The position numbers were made by a program, and so were the translations under genes. Below the pieces are notes generated by a model. That model was not told the origin of the DNA. It saw only the letters and a program-made list of their open reading frames with translations, and made no database searches. From NCBI GenBank assembly GCA_001557035.1, contig LSKJ01000113.1, positions 1 through 6,513 of the forward strand: a DNA stretch of 6,513 nucleotides. The letters run 5' to 3'. Shown in pieces: positions 1-5,394 of this stretch (its first letter is position 1; every line of letters begins with the position of its first letter). The DNA comes from Rhodospirillaceae bacterium CCH5-H10 (GTDB taxonomy: Bacteria > Pseudomonadota > Alphaproteobacteria > Reyranellales > Reyranellaceae).

Positions 1-155
1 GTGTAGGCCCGCCCGCCGGCATCGCGATAGGGTTCGCCCATCAGGTGAGCGTGGGTGCCGGCGAGGCCACCGGCCAGGAAAGCAGAGACGTTGGCCATCT
101 GCCAGGCGGCCAGGTCCTTGCGAAGCACGAGTGCCGTCTTGGTTTCGTAGATCAT
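1..155 (-). CDS. DUF2000-family protein, 5' part only (runs off left edge)
   Basis: This is the N-terminal part of a minus-strand gene whose 3' end lies beyond base 1. From the ATG at 155 it begins MIYETKTALVLRKDLAAWQ and continues with NVSAFLAGGLAG and GEPYRDAGGRAY. This matches my memory of the start of DUF2000 (PF09391) proteins: a beta strand ending in VLR, then DLAAWQ, NV-AFL-GG-AG and GEPY-DA. The family has no established biochemical role, so no reaction is assigned. The frame is open further upstream, with in-frame ATGs at 164, 173 and 197. I prefer 155 because family members usually begin right at the (M)-x-Y-x-T-K strand, and because it leaves 49 bases to the divergent regulator instead of 7. 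No convincing Shine-Dalgarno sequence supports any of these starts. The head-to-head arrangement suggests, but does not prove, control by the AraC-type regulator. Confidence 0.72.
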   Translation of the reverse strand, partial: MIYETKTALVLRKDLAAWQMANVSAFLAGGLAGTHAHLMGEPYRDAGGRAY

Positions 156-204
156 GACGCCCATATGGGGCATGCTGCGAACCGCCGTCTTGAACATTCG
201 TGCA
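156..204. promoter_or_regulatory. Divergent control region between the DUF2000 gene and araC-like regulator
   Basis: These 49 bases separate the preferred starts of two head-to-head genes, so both promoters and any operator must lie here or inside the coding ends. The stretch contains a perfect 10-base palindrome, CCCATATGGG (160-169), followed immediately by GCATGC (170-175), also palindromic. A weak sigma70-like pair for the plus strand can be drawn (TTGGTT at 139-144, 17-base gap, CATATG at 162-167), but both boxes are poor matches. Assignment as a shared control region rests on gene geometry, not on a recognised binding site. If the DUF2000 gene starts at 197, most of this stretch is coding. 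Confidence 0.35.
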
Positions 205-1008
205 ATGAACACCGACCAGATCCGCCTCGACCGACCGACCGCCGGCCTGCAGCGCCTGGCGGCGCGCTTCGGCGGTCATGCCTACGATCTGCATCGGCAC
301 GAGACCTACGGTATCGGCCTCACCCTCTACGGCGTACAGCAGTTCCACTATCGGGGCAGCCTGCGAGCCAGCCATGGCGGGCAGGTGCTGGTTCTGCATC
401 CGGACGAGCCGCATGACGGCCATGCCGGCGAGGGCGGCGCCTTCGCCTACCGTATGCTCTATCTCGACCCGGCAGCCGTCTCGGAAGCGCTCGACGGCGC
501 CAGCCCGCCCTATGTCGCCGACGCCGTCGCCCGCGACGAAGCCACGGCCCGCGCCGTCACCGAGGCATTCGTCGATTTCCCGCAGGCTCTCGAACCGCTG
601 GCCGTCGACGCGCTGGTTGGCCGCTTTGCCGATCTGCTGGCGCGGCGAAGCGACGGCCCACCGCGCAGACGCCGGGGCAGTGTGGCGGTGCGAGCGGCGA
701 CCCGGGCGCGCGACTTTCTGGTGGCGGAAGCTCACCGCGTTGTGGGCTCGGACGAACTCGAGCGCGTGAGCGGGCTCGACCGCTTCAGCCTGGCACGCCA
801 TTTCCGCGCGGCCTTCGGCACCTCGCCGCATCGCTTCCAGGTCGGGCAGCGCCTGATGCGTGTGCAGGCGATGATCGCGGAGGGCATTGCCCTTTCGGAA
901 GCCGCCGCCGCCGCGGGCTTTGCCGACCAGAGCCATCTCACGCGGCATTTCTCCGCGCGCTTCGGCGTGACGCCCGGCCGCTGGGCGAACCTGTCACGAC
1001 GAACCTAA
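205..1008 (+). CDS. AraC-family transcriptional regulator (N-terminal cupin, C-terminal double HTH)
   Basis: A 267-residue DNA-binding regulator of usual AraC-family length. Residues about 15-100 form the cupin-like ligand-binding domain (PF02311): DLHRHETYGIGLTLYG (28-43) and VLVLHPDEPHDGHAG (61-75) are typical of effector-sensing AraC proteins. Residues about 165-262 are the double helix-turn-helix. The first unit is ELERVSGLDRFSLARHFRAA (184-203), followed by FGTSPHRF. The second is LSEAAAAAGFADQSHLTRHF (230-249), ending in the signature FGVTPGRW (253-260). The start at 205 was chosen because the extra 17 residues from an upstream ATG at 154 overlap the divergent gene and look unlike protein. 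No clear Shine-Dalgarno precedes either start; an in-frame TTG at 190 is a weak alternative. Neighbours suggest it controls the divergent DUF2000 gene; the convergent monooxygenase is a less likely target. The effector is unknown. Confidence 0.93.
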   Translation: MNTDQIRLDRPTAGLQRLAARFGGHAYDLHRHETYGIGLTLYGVQQFHYRGSLRASHGGQVLVLHPDEPHDGHAGEGGAFAYRMLYLDPAAVSEALDGASPPYVADAVARDEATARAVTEAFVDFPQALEPLAVDALVGRFADLLARRSDGPPRRRRGSVAVRAATRARDFLVAEAHRVVGSDELERVSGLDRFSLARHFRAAFGTSPHRFQVGQRLMRVQAMIAEGIALSEAAAAAGFADQSHLTRHFSARFGVTPGRWANLSRRT

Positions 1009-2219
1009 AGTCGATACCGGCCGTCGGCGTCGAGCGACTCGCTCGACAGCCAGCAGCGCCGCAGGCCAGCCAGAATGCTCGTCATCATCGGCCGCAGGAC
1101 CGGCGCCTGACAGGCGTGGCGCATCGTGAGATCGCGGAGCCAGCCGAGCAGCTGCCCCTCGGACTGGAACAGCGGCGTCACGAGATGGCTGGCGCTCCGA
1201 TAGAAACGGCTGGGCGGTCCTCGCCGCCGGGCAAAGAGGTTCATCGCCTCTGCGAGGTCGCCCGCTTCGGCGAGGCTGCGCCCCAGCGCATGGGCATCGA
1301 GCAGGCCGAGATTGGCGCCCTGCCCGAGCTGCGGACTGGTGCCGTGCGCGGCGTCACCCATGAACAGGACCGGGCCCTCGTTCCAGCGCGGCAGGGCGAC
1401 GTGCCGGTATGTCGCGCGGGAAAAATCGGCGGCCGCGACCGCGTATTCGATCGTCGGCCCGGCTTCCGGCCACAACCACAGCGCCTCTTCCCGCACGGCT
1501 TCGAGATCGAGGGGAAGATGGGCGGCGAGAACGGCGACCGGCAGGCTCCAGAACATCGTGAGCTTATCCGGCGCCACCGGCAGGAGGCCCATCATGATCG
1601 TCGAGCCGGCCACCCGCTGGCGCAGGAGCCCGGGCGCGCCGAACGCCTGGCTATCCTGGACCGTCGTCCAGATGCAGCCCCACGGGTAGAGCGGTGCGCG
1701 CGCCCCCGGCATCACGCGTTCGCGCAGGAGCGAGTGCGCCCCATCGGCAACGATCAGCAGGTCGAACGGGCCATGGCGTCCTCCCTTCGTATCGGCGGCG
1801 ACCGCCCGCGCACCGTCGCGAACGACGTCGACGATCTCGGTGTCGGTGACCAGGCGGGCACCCGACGCGAGCAGACGATGATGGAGAAGGTCGAACAGGA
1901 CCGACCGGCGGATGCCCAGCCCGAATGCCGCAGGGTGCAGATCGCCATAGGCGAGGTCGAGAACGGGGCGTCCCTTCTGGTTCTCGCCGAACAGACCGTC
2001 GATGCGCGCGCCCGCCGTCAGGGCGGCCTGTTCCAGCCCGAGGGCGCGCAGCACGGCAAGGCCGGTAGGCTGCAGCAGCAATCCGGCGCCCACCGGTCGC
2101 GGTTCCTGGAAGCGCTCCAGCACGGTGACGCGGTGCCCCGCATCGGCCAGAAAGCTCGCCGCCGCCTGACCGGCGACGCCGCAACCCACGATACCGACCT
2201 CCAGAGACCTCAACGCCAT
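1005..2219 (-). CDS. FAD-dependent monooxygenase (PheA/UbiH/salicylate-hydroxylase-type, class A)
   Basis: A 404-residue, soluble, single-component flavoprotein hydroxylase (FAD_binding_3 family), which uses NAD(P)H and O2 to hydroxylate an activated, usually aromatic, substrate. The Rossmann dinucleotide motif G12-C-G14-V-A-G17 ends its second strand with E35 (VTVLE), the residue that contacts the FAD ribose. The conserved arginine region GIRRSVL is at 102-108. The DG motif is ADGAHSLLRERV (158-169), which binds FAD and NAD(P)H. The GD motif is FMGDAAHGTSP (286-296), followed by GQGANLGLLDA (299-309), which contacts the FAD phosphates. The start at 2219 has AGGA at 2227-2230 with a 7-base spacer. 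Length and motif order are normal and no defect is visible. The substrate cannot be deduced; salicylate- or 6-hydroxynicotinate-type hydroxylases are the nearest named analogues. It lies beyond the terminator of the acyl-CoA gene cluster and may be an independent or weakly co-transcribed gene. Confidence 0.92.
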   Translation of the reverse strand: MALRSLEVGIVGCGVAGQAAASFLADAGHRVTVLERFQEPRPVGAGLLLQPTGLAVLRALGLEQAALTAGARIDGLFGENQKGRPVLDLAYGDLHPAAFGLGIRRSVLFDLLHHRLLASGARLVTDTEIVDVVRDGARAVAADTKGGRHGPFDLLIVADGAHSLLRERVMPGARAPLYPWGCIWTTVQDSQAFGAPGLLRQRVAGSTIMMGLLPVAPDKLTMFWSLPVAVLAAHLPLDLEAVREEALWLWPEAGPTIEYAVAAADFSRATYRHVALPRWNEGPVLFMGDAAHGTSPQLGQGANLGLLDAHALGRSLAEAGDLAEAMNLFARRRGPPSRFYRSASHLVTPLFQSEGQLLGWLRDLTMRHACQAPVLRPMMTSILAGLRRCWLSSESLDADGRYRL

Positions 2220-2251
2220 GCAATCATCCTAGCCGGGAAACCGGTCCAACG

Positions 2252-2278
2252 AAAAAGGGTGGCCCGCGGGCCACCCTT
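2252..2278 (-). terminator. Intrinsic terminator of the minus-strand acyl-CoA gene cluster
   Basis: A perfect 24-base palindrome at 2255-2278 (arm AAGGGTGGCCCG, then its exact reverse complement) forms a very GC-rich stem. On the minus strand it is followed directly by five T residues (complement of A2252-2256). It begins 26 bases after the stop codon of the SDR gene, the classic position for a Rho-independent terminator of that transcript. On the plus strand no T tract follows, so it is oriented for the minus strand. Since the stem is fully self-complementary, the real loop will be 3-4 central bases. Only 32 bases separate it from the monooxygenase start. Confidence 0.85.
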
Positions 2279-2304
2279 CGATCTTTCGTGCCGCAGGACG
2301 GCGG

Positions 2305-3129
2305 TCAGAGACCGCCGTTCACGACCAGGCACTGGCCGCTGACATAGTCGCTGTCGGGGCTGCAGAAGAGATAGACCGAGCCCGCCGCTTCCTCGGGCAG
2401 GCCGCCGCGGCCAAGCGGGATCATCTGGTTCATGGCGGCGATACGGCCGCCCTGGACGCCGATCTTCACCGTGCGACCCTGAACCTCGATTTCGCCGGCC
2501 TCGCCCTGGGCAAGCGGCTTGGTGAGGCGCGTCTGGATGTAGCCGAAGGCCACGGCGTTGACGGTGACGTCGTAGCGGCCGAACTCCTTGGCCAGCGTCT
2601 TTGTCAGGCCGATGATGCCCGCCTTGCCCGCCGCGTAGTTCGACTGGCCGGCATTGCCATTGACGCCCGAGGTCGAGGAGATGTTCACGACCTTGCGCAC
2701 GACCCGCTTGCCTTCGGCCCGCTCCTTCTCGACGGCGGTGCGGAAGTGCTGCTGGAAGGCCCGCAGAACACGGAACGGCGCCGTCAGGTGGACGTCGAGG
2801 ATGGCGTACCACTGCTCGTCGCTCATCTTCTGGATGACCGAGTCCCAGGTGTAGCCGGCATTGTTCACGACGACATGGCAGTCGCCGAACGCGTCGACCG
2901 CCGTCTTGACGATGCGATCGCCGAAGTCGGGCTTGGCGACGTCGCCGTTGCAGGCCACCGCCTTGCCGCCCATCTTGATGATCTCGGCGACGGTCTCCTG
3001 CGCCGGCGCATCGTCGATGTCGTTGATCACGACGCTGGCGCCGTCGCGCACCAGACGCAACGCGATCTCCTTGCCGATGCCGCGTCCCGAACCGGTGACG
3101 ATCGCCACCTTGCCATCCATCTGACCCAT
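2305..3129 (-). CDS. SDR-family NAD(P)-dependent oxidoreductase, probable (3R)-hydroxyacyl-CoA dehydrogenase
   Basis: A 274-residue classical short-chain dehydrogenase. The cofactor motif T12-G-S-G-R-G-I-G19 is followed by D37 after strand beta2 (VVINDIDD), which favours NAD over NADP. NNAG is at 89-92, and the catalytic residues are S152, Y165 and K169 (SNYAAGKAG). Where FabG-type enzymes have Asn, it has H114 in DVHLTAPF. As I recall, DVHL is also the sequence in the dehydrogenase domain of peroxisomal MFE-2, as are VVxND and the GN-x-GQ-x-NY motif (here GNAGQSNYAAGKAG, 158-171). It probably oxidises (3R)-hydroxyacyl-CoA to 3-ketoacyl-CoA for the nearby thiolase. Two insertions lie at about 129-146 and 207-234, the second in the substrate loop. 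The start at 3129 has AAGGAG 6 bases upstream; the open frame to 3243 overlaps the preceding gene and is rejected. It follows the MaoC gene by 22 bases and ends the cluster. A FabG-like reductase role is the alternative. Confidence 0.9.
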   Translation of the reverse strand: MGQMDGKVAIVTGSGRGIGKEIALRLVRDGASVVINDIDDAPAQETVAEIIKMGGKAVACNGDVAKPDFGDRIVKTAVDAFGDCHVVVNNAGYTWDSVIQKMSDEQWYAILDVHLTAPFRVLRAFQQHFRTAVEKERAEGKRVVRKVVNISSTSGVNGNAGQSNYAAGKAGIIGLTKTLAKEFGRYDVTVNAVAFGYIQTRLTKPLAQGEAGEIEVQGRTVKIGVQGGRIAAMNQMIPLGRGGLPEEAAGSVYLFCSPDSDYVSGQCLVVNGGL

Positions 3130-3135
3130 GTCGTT

Positions 3136-3141
3136 CTCCTT
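3136..3141 (-). promoter_or_regulatory. Ribosome binding site fixing the SDR start
   Basis: AAGGAG on the minus strand, 6 bases before the ATG at 3129. It decides the start against a reading frame that stays open 38 codons further upstream, into the MaoC gene. The site lies in the 22-base gap after the MaoC stop codon. Confidence 0.8.
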
Positions 3142-3151
3142 CAAGCCTGAC

Positions 3152-3580
3152 TTAATGAAGCGCGACCGTGGCGGTGCCCTGGAGCGTGTCCTGGCCGTTC
3201 TGGTTGGTGCACTTGACCTCGAGATCGACCAGCGTCTCGCCATCCTTCTCGCGCTTGCCCGTGACCTTGCCGCTGACGGTGATGACGTCGCCGACCCAGG
3301 TGATCGAGGTGAAGCGCGTGCCGAGGCTGCGAACCTGCTTCTGTGGGACCCACGTCGTCACGAGACGGCCCAGGAAAGCCATCGACAGCATGCCGTGGGC
3401 GAACACGTCCTTGAAACCGAACTTCTTGGCGAAGTCGATGTCGACATGGATCGGGTTGTGGTCGCCCGAGCCGCCGCAATAGAGGGCGAGCTGGTGGCGG
3501 CTGATCGGCGGCAGCACCAGCGGCTTCAGTTCGTCACCGACCTTCACGTCGGCGAATTTCGGAGCGGTTGCAGTAGCCAT
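3152..3580 (-). CDS. MaoC-family (R)-specific enoyl-CoA hydratase, catalytic subunit
   Basis: A 142-residue single hot-dog-fold protein of the MaoC/hydratase-2 family. The signature is at 34-47, YCGGSGDHNPIHVD, with the catalytic pair D40 and H45 and the intervening N42-P43 intact. It is followed by AHGMLSMAFLGRL (61-73), the usual helix-capping segment. The enzyme adds water to trans-2-enoyl-CoA to give (3R)-hydroxyacyl-CoA, or removes it in reverse. A single hot-dog domain of this kind works as a homodimer or pairs with a non-catalytic partner, and the gene directly upstream encodes such a partner (10-base gap). The start at 3580 has AAGGAGG 5 bases upstream; the frame is open to 4024 through the preceding gene, but that extension is an arginine/serine-rich shadow translation. 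It lies between its partner subunit and the SDR that would use its product. Acyl-ACP dehydration is a less likely alternative. Confidence 0.93.
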   Translation of the reverse strand: MATATAPKFADVKVGDELKPLVLPPISRHQLALYCGGSGDHNPIHVDIDFAKKFGFKDVFAHGMLSMAFLGRLVTTWVPQKQVRSLGTRFTSITWVGDVITVSGKVTGKREKDGETLVDLEVKCTNQNGQDTLQGTATVALH

Positions 3581-3585
3581 GATTG

Positions 3586-3592
3586 CCTCCTT
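3586..3592 (-). promoter_or_regulatory. Ribosome binding site of the MaoC gene, overlapping the upstream stop codon
   Basis: AAGGAGG on the minus strand, 5 bases before the ATG at 3580. The TAA stop of the preceding hydratase-subunit gene (3593-3591) shares its two A residues with this site (TAAGGAGG). This close coupling suggests the two subunits are translated in a linked ratio, as expected for a heteromeric enzyme. Confidence 0.85.
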
Positions 3593-4052
3593 ACTTCTTG
3601 CCGGCGTCGGGGTTGCGAACGACGGTGACGCCGCGGCCCTTGGCCAGCAGCTTGCCCGCCTGGTCCTTCGTCTCCATCTCCTGGACGACGAACCAGAGCG
3701 CGCCGCCCTTCTTGTCGTAGATGTCGACGACCTTCTCCTGGCAGGTGACGACGTCGCCGACCACGACCGGCGCGAAATACTCGAAGTGCTGCTCGCCGTG
3801 CAGGATGAGGCCGATATCGACGTTGAGCAGGCGCAGCAGGCCGCCCTTGTTGGGATCGTCGGCCTGCAGGGCGCGCAGGAAGGTGAGCGGCGCGGTGATG
3901 CCGCGATAGCCCGCGGCCTTGGCCGCGACTTCATCCGAATAGATCGGATCTTCCTCGCCGATGGCCTTGCAGAACAGCTTGATCTTGCCGGCCTCAACGG
4001 CGGCGGTGAACGGCGCGAACTCATGGCCGATGAGCTTCTTGTCGAGCTCCAT
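3591..4052 (-). CDS. FAS1-like/MaoC N-terminal-type dehydratase subunit (non-catalytic partner)
   Basis: A 153-residue hot-dog-fold protein of the MaoC_dehydrat_N (PF13452) type. The segment FCKAIGEEDPIYSDEVAAKA followed by GYRGITAPLTFL is characteristic: it aligns with the overhang segment of hydratases but lacks the D-x-N-P-x-x-H catalytic motif. The later GEQHFEYFAPVVVGDVVTCQEKV stretch is the matching beta-sheet part. Proteins of this family pair with a short MaoC subunit (for example HadA-HadB, or ChsH2-ChsH1 in Mycobacterium), supplying the acyl-chain tunnel while the partner supplies the catalytic residues. The gene for such a partner lies immediately downstream with coupled translation. 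The ATG at 4052 has GGAGG at 4062-4066 with a 9-base spacer; a TTG at 4079 would add nine residues but has no ribosome binding site. A terminator-like hairpin lies just upstream, so its expression may be tuned relative to the thiolase. Confidence 0.88.
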   Translation of the reverse strand: MELDKKLIGHEFAPFTAAVEAGKIKLFCKAIGEEDPIYSDEVAAKAAGYRGITAPLTFLRALQADDPNKGGLLRLLNVDIGLILHGEQHFEYFAPVVVGDVVTCQEKVVDIYDKKGGALWFVVQEMETKDQAGKLLAKGRGVTVVRNPDAGKK

Positions 4053-4077
4053 GAATGTCTCCCTCCGGAATGTGTGC

Positions 4078-4124
4078 AAAGAAAAGCCCTCTCCCCGACT
4101 GCCTTCGAGCCAGAGAGAGGGCTT
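4078..4124 (-). terminator. Terminator-like hairpin inside the cluster (possible attenuator)
   Basis: In the 84-base gap between the thiolase stop and the next gene, AAGCCCTCTC (4084-4093) is the exact reverse complement of GAGAGGGCTT (4115-4124). On the minus transcript this gives a 10-bp stem with a 21-base loop, and its 3' side runs into a T-rich tract reading TTTTCTTT (4085-4078). This is the form of a Rho-independent terminator, but the long loop and interrupted T tract make it weaker than the one closing the cluster. Only 25 bases remain before the next start codon, too few for a separate promoter, so partial termination or processing is more likely than a hard operon boundary. Function is inferred from structure alone. 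Confidence 0.55.
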
Positions 4125-4136
4125 CGCGTTTGGCGA

Positions 4137-5336
4137 CTACTCGTAGCGGCCGACGATGGCGACGCTGGAGATGTTCTCGCGCGGCGCGCCGCCGAGATTG
4201 TGCGTCATGCCGATGCGCGGGTCCTTGAGCTGGCGGGCGCCGGCCTTGCCCTGGAGCTGCAGGTACATCTCGTAGAGCATGCGCAGGCCCGAGGCGCCGA
4301 TCGGATGGCCGAAGCACTTGAGGCCACCGTCGATCTGGCAGGGGATCGTGCCATCGGCGTCGTAGAAGCCGTCGAGCACATCCTTCCAGCCCTTGCCGGT
4401 CTCGGAGATGTGCAGGTCCTCCATGGTCACGAGTTCGGTGACCGAGAAGCAGTCATGGACCTCGAACATCGACACTTCGTCGCGCGGGCTCTTGATCCCG
4501 GCCTCTTCGTAGGCCTTCTTCGCCGCGATGCGCGTGGTGTGGAAGTAGCTGCCGTCCCACGAATTGTGGCCCGACTCCGAGCCGTTCGAGACCGAGAGCT
4601 GCAGCGCCTTGACGCTGACGATGTCCTTCTTGCCGAGCGCCTTGGCGATCTCGGGCGTCGTCACGATGGCCGCGGCCGCGCCGTCCGACACGCCGCAGCA
4701 GTCGAACAGGCCGAGCGGCGAGGCGATCATCGGCGCGTTGAGGATGGTTTCCATCTCAACGGCCTTCTGGAGGTGGGCCTTCGGGTTCTTGGCGCCGTTC
4801 TGATGGCTCTTCCACGAAACGTGGCCGATCGCCTTCTTGAGGTCCTCACCCGAGACGCCGTGCGCGGTCATGTAGGCGGTGGCGAGCTGGGCAAAGTTGC
4901 CCGGCGCCGTGCCGCTCGCATTCCACAGGACCTGCAACGGACCGCCACGGCCACCCGGCAGACCGCCGTAGCCGGTGTCCTTGAGCTTCTCGACGCCGAC
5001 GGCCAGCGCGAAATCGGCCGCGCCCGAGGCGACGGCATAGCAGGCACCGCGGAAAGCCTCGGTGCCCGAAGCGCACATGTTCTCGACATGCGTCACCGGA
5101 ATGTTCGGCAGGCGCAGCGTCGTCGACAGCGGGATGCCGGACTTGCCGACATGGACCTCGTCAATGGCGGTCGAGAACCACGCCGCCTGGAGCTGGTTCT
5201 GGTCGATACCCGCATCCTTCAGGCATTCCCTGTAGGCTTCGAGCATCAGCTCCTCGGCGCCGCTGTCCCAGCGTTCGCCGAACTTCGAGCAGCCCATGCC
5301 GAGAATAGCGACCTTGTCTTTGATACCACGAGCCAT
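4137..5336 (-). CDS. SCP2/SCPx-type thiolase (acetyl-CoA acetyltransferase family)
   Basis: A 399-residue thiolase-superfamily enzyme of the SCP2-thiolase (lipid-transfer-protein) branch, without an SCP2 sterol-carrier domain. The nucleophile is C88 in VENMCASGTEAF. The H294-D-C296-F motif and the GHPIGAS motif (343-349, H344) supply the other catalytic residues. The terminal segment HNLGGAPR lacks the C-x-G cysteine of classical thiolases, as expected for SCP2 thiolases, where the HDCF cysteine takes that role. All catalytic positions are present, so it should cleave 3-ketoacyl-CoA with CoA, or catalyse a related Claisen or retro-aldol step. The start at 5336 has AAGGAG 7 bases upstream. The preceding gene encodes a synthase-like/DUF35 protein, and thiolases of this branch often need a DUF35 partner. 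It lies 58 bases downstream of that gene and 84 bases upstream of the hydratase pair. Substrate is unknown; branched or steroid-like acyl-CoA is plausible. Confidence 0.92.
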   Translation of the reverse strand: MARGIKDKVAILGMGCSKFGERWDSGAEELMLEAYRECLKDAGIDQNQLQAAWFSTAIDEVHVGKSGIPLSTTLRLPNIPVTHVENMCASGTEAFRGACYAVASGAADFALAVGVEKLKDTGYGGLPGGRGGPLQVLWNASGTAPGNFAQLATAYMTAHGVSGEDLKKAIGHVSWKSHQNGAKNPKAHLQKAVEMETILNAPMIASPLGLFDCCGVSDGAAAAIVTTPEIAKALGKKDIVSVKALQLSVSNGSESGHNSWDGSYFHTTRIAAKKAYEEAGIKSPRDEVSMFEVHDCFSVTELVTMEDLHISETGKGWKDVLDGFYDADGTIPCQIDGGLKCFGHPIGASGLRMLYEMYLQLQGKAGARQLKDPRIGMTHNLGGAPRENISSVAIVGRYE

Positions 5337-5394
5337 TGCAGGTCTCCTTGGTGATGGAAATTGAACGTTGAACGCTTGAAAGACTGAACGCGAT
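5337..5394 (-). other. Short intergenic spacer with TTGAACG direct repeat
   Basis: These 58 bases between the synthase-like gene and the thiolase gene are noticeably less GC-rich than the flanking genes. They hold a tandem direct repeat TTGAACG-TTGAACG (5361-5374) and two looser copies (CTTGAAA, CTGAACG) just after it on the plus strand. The thiolase ribosome binding site AAGGAG (5344-5349) is at the downstream end. I see no hairpin and no convincing promoter. The repeat may be chance or an unrecognised protein-binding site. Confidence 0.3.

Noticed and set aside
139..167. Sigma70-like promoter for the AraC-type gene (TTGGTT, 17 bases, CATATG)
   Set aside because: Both boxes match the consensus poorly and such pairs arise easily by chance; mentioned only as a possibility within the divergent region.
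2232..2243. CCGG-GAAA-CCGG mini-hairpin upstream of the monooxygenase
   Set aside because: The stem is only 4 bp, and on the transcribed minus strand the loop is TTTC, not a GNRA tetraloop. Not distinguishable from chance.
1116..2342. 408-codon open frame on the plus strand, antisense to the monooxygenase
   Set aside because: The opposite strand encodes an intact flavoprotein with all its motifs. This translation is arginine/glutamine-rich with no recognisable domain and runs through the terminator palindrome.
3130..3243. Extension of the SDR frame 38 codons upstream
   Set aside because: The added residues are an Arg/Ser/Pro-rich shadow of the MaoC gene, and a good ribosome binding site precedes the ATG at 3129.
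3579..5354. 591-codon open frame on the plus strand, antisense to the thiolase and hydratase-subunit genes
   Set aside because: It is the mirror of GC-rich minus-strand genes with clear families. Its translation is low-complexity (A, R, D, E, L, V rich), matches no family I know, and crosses gene boundaries on the other strand.
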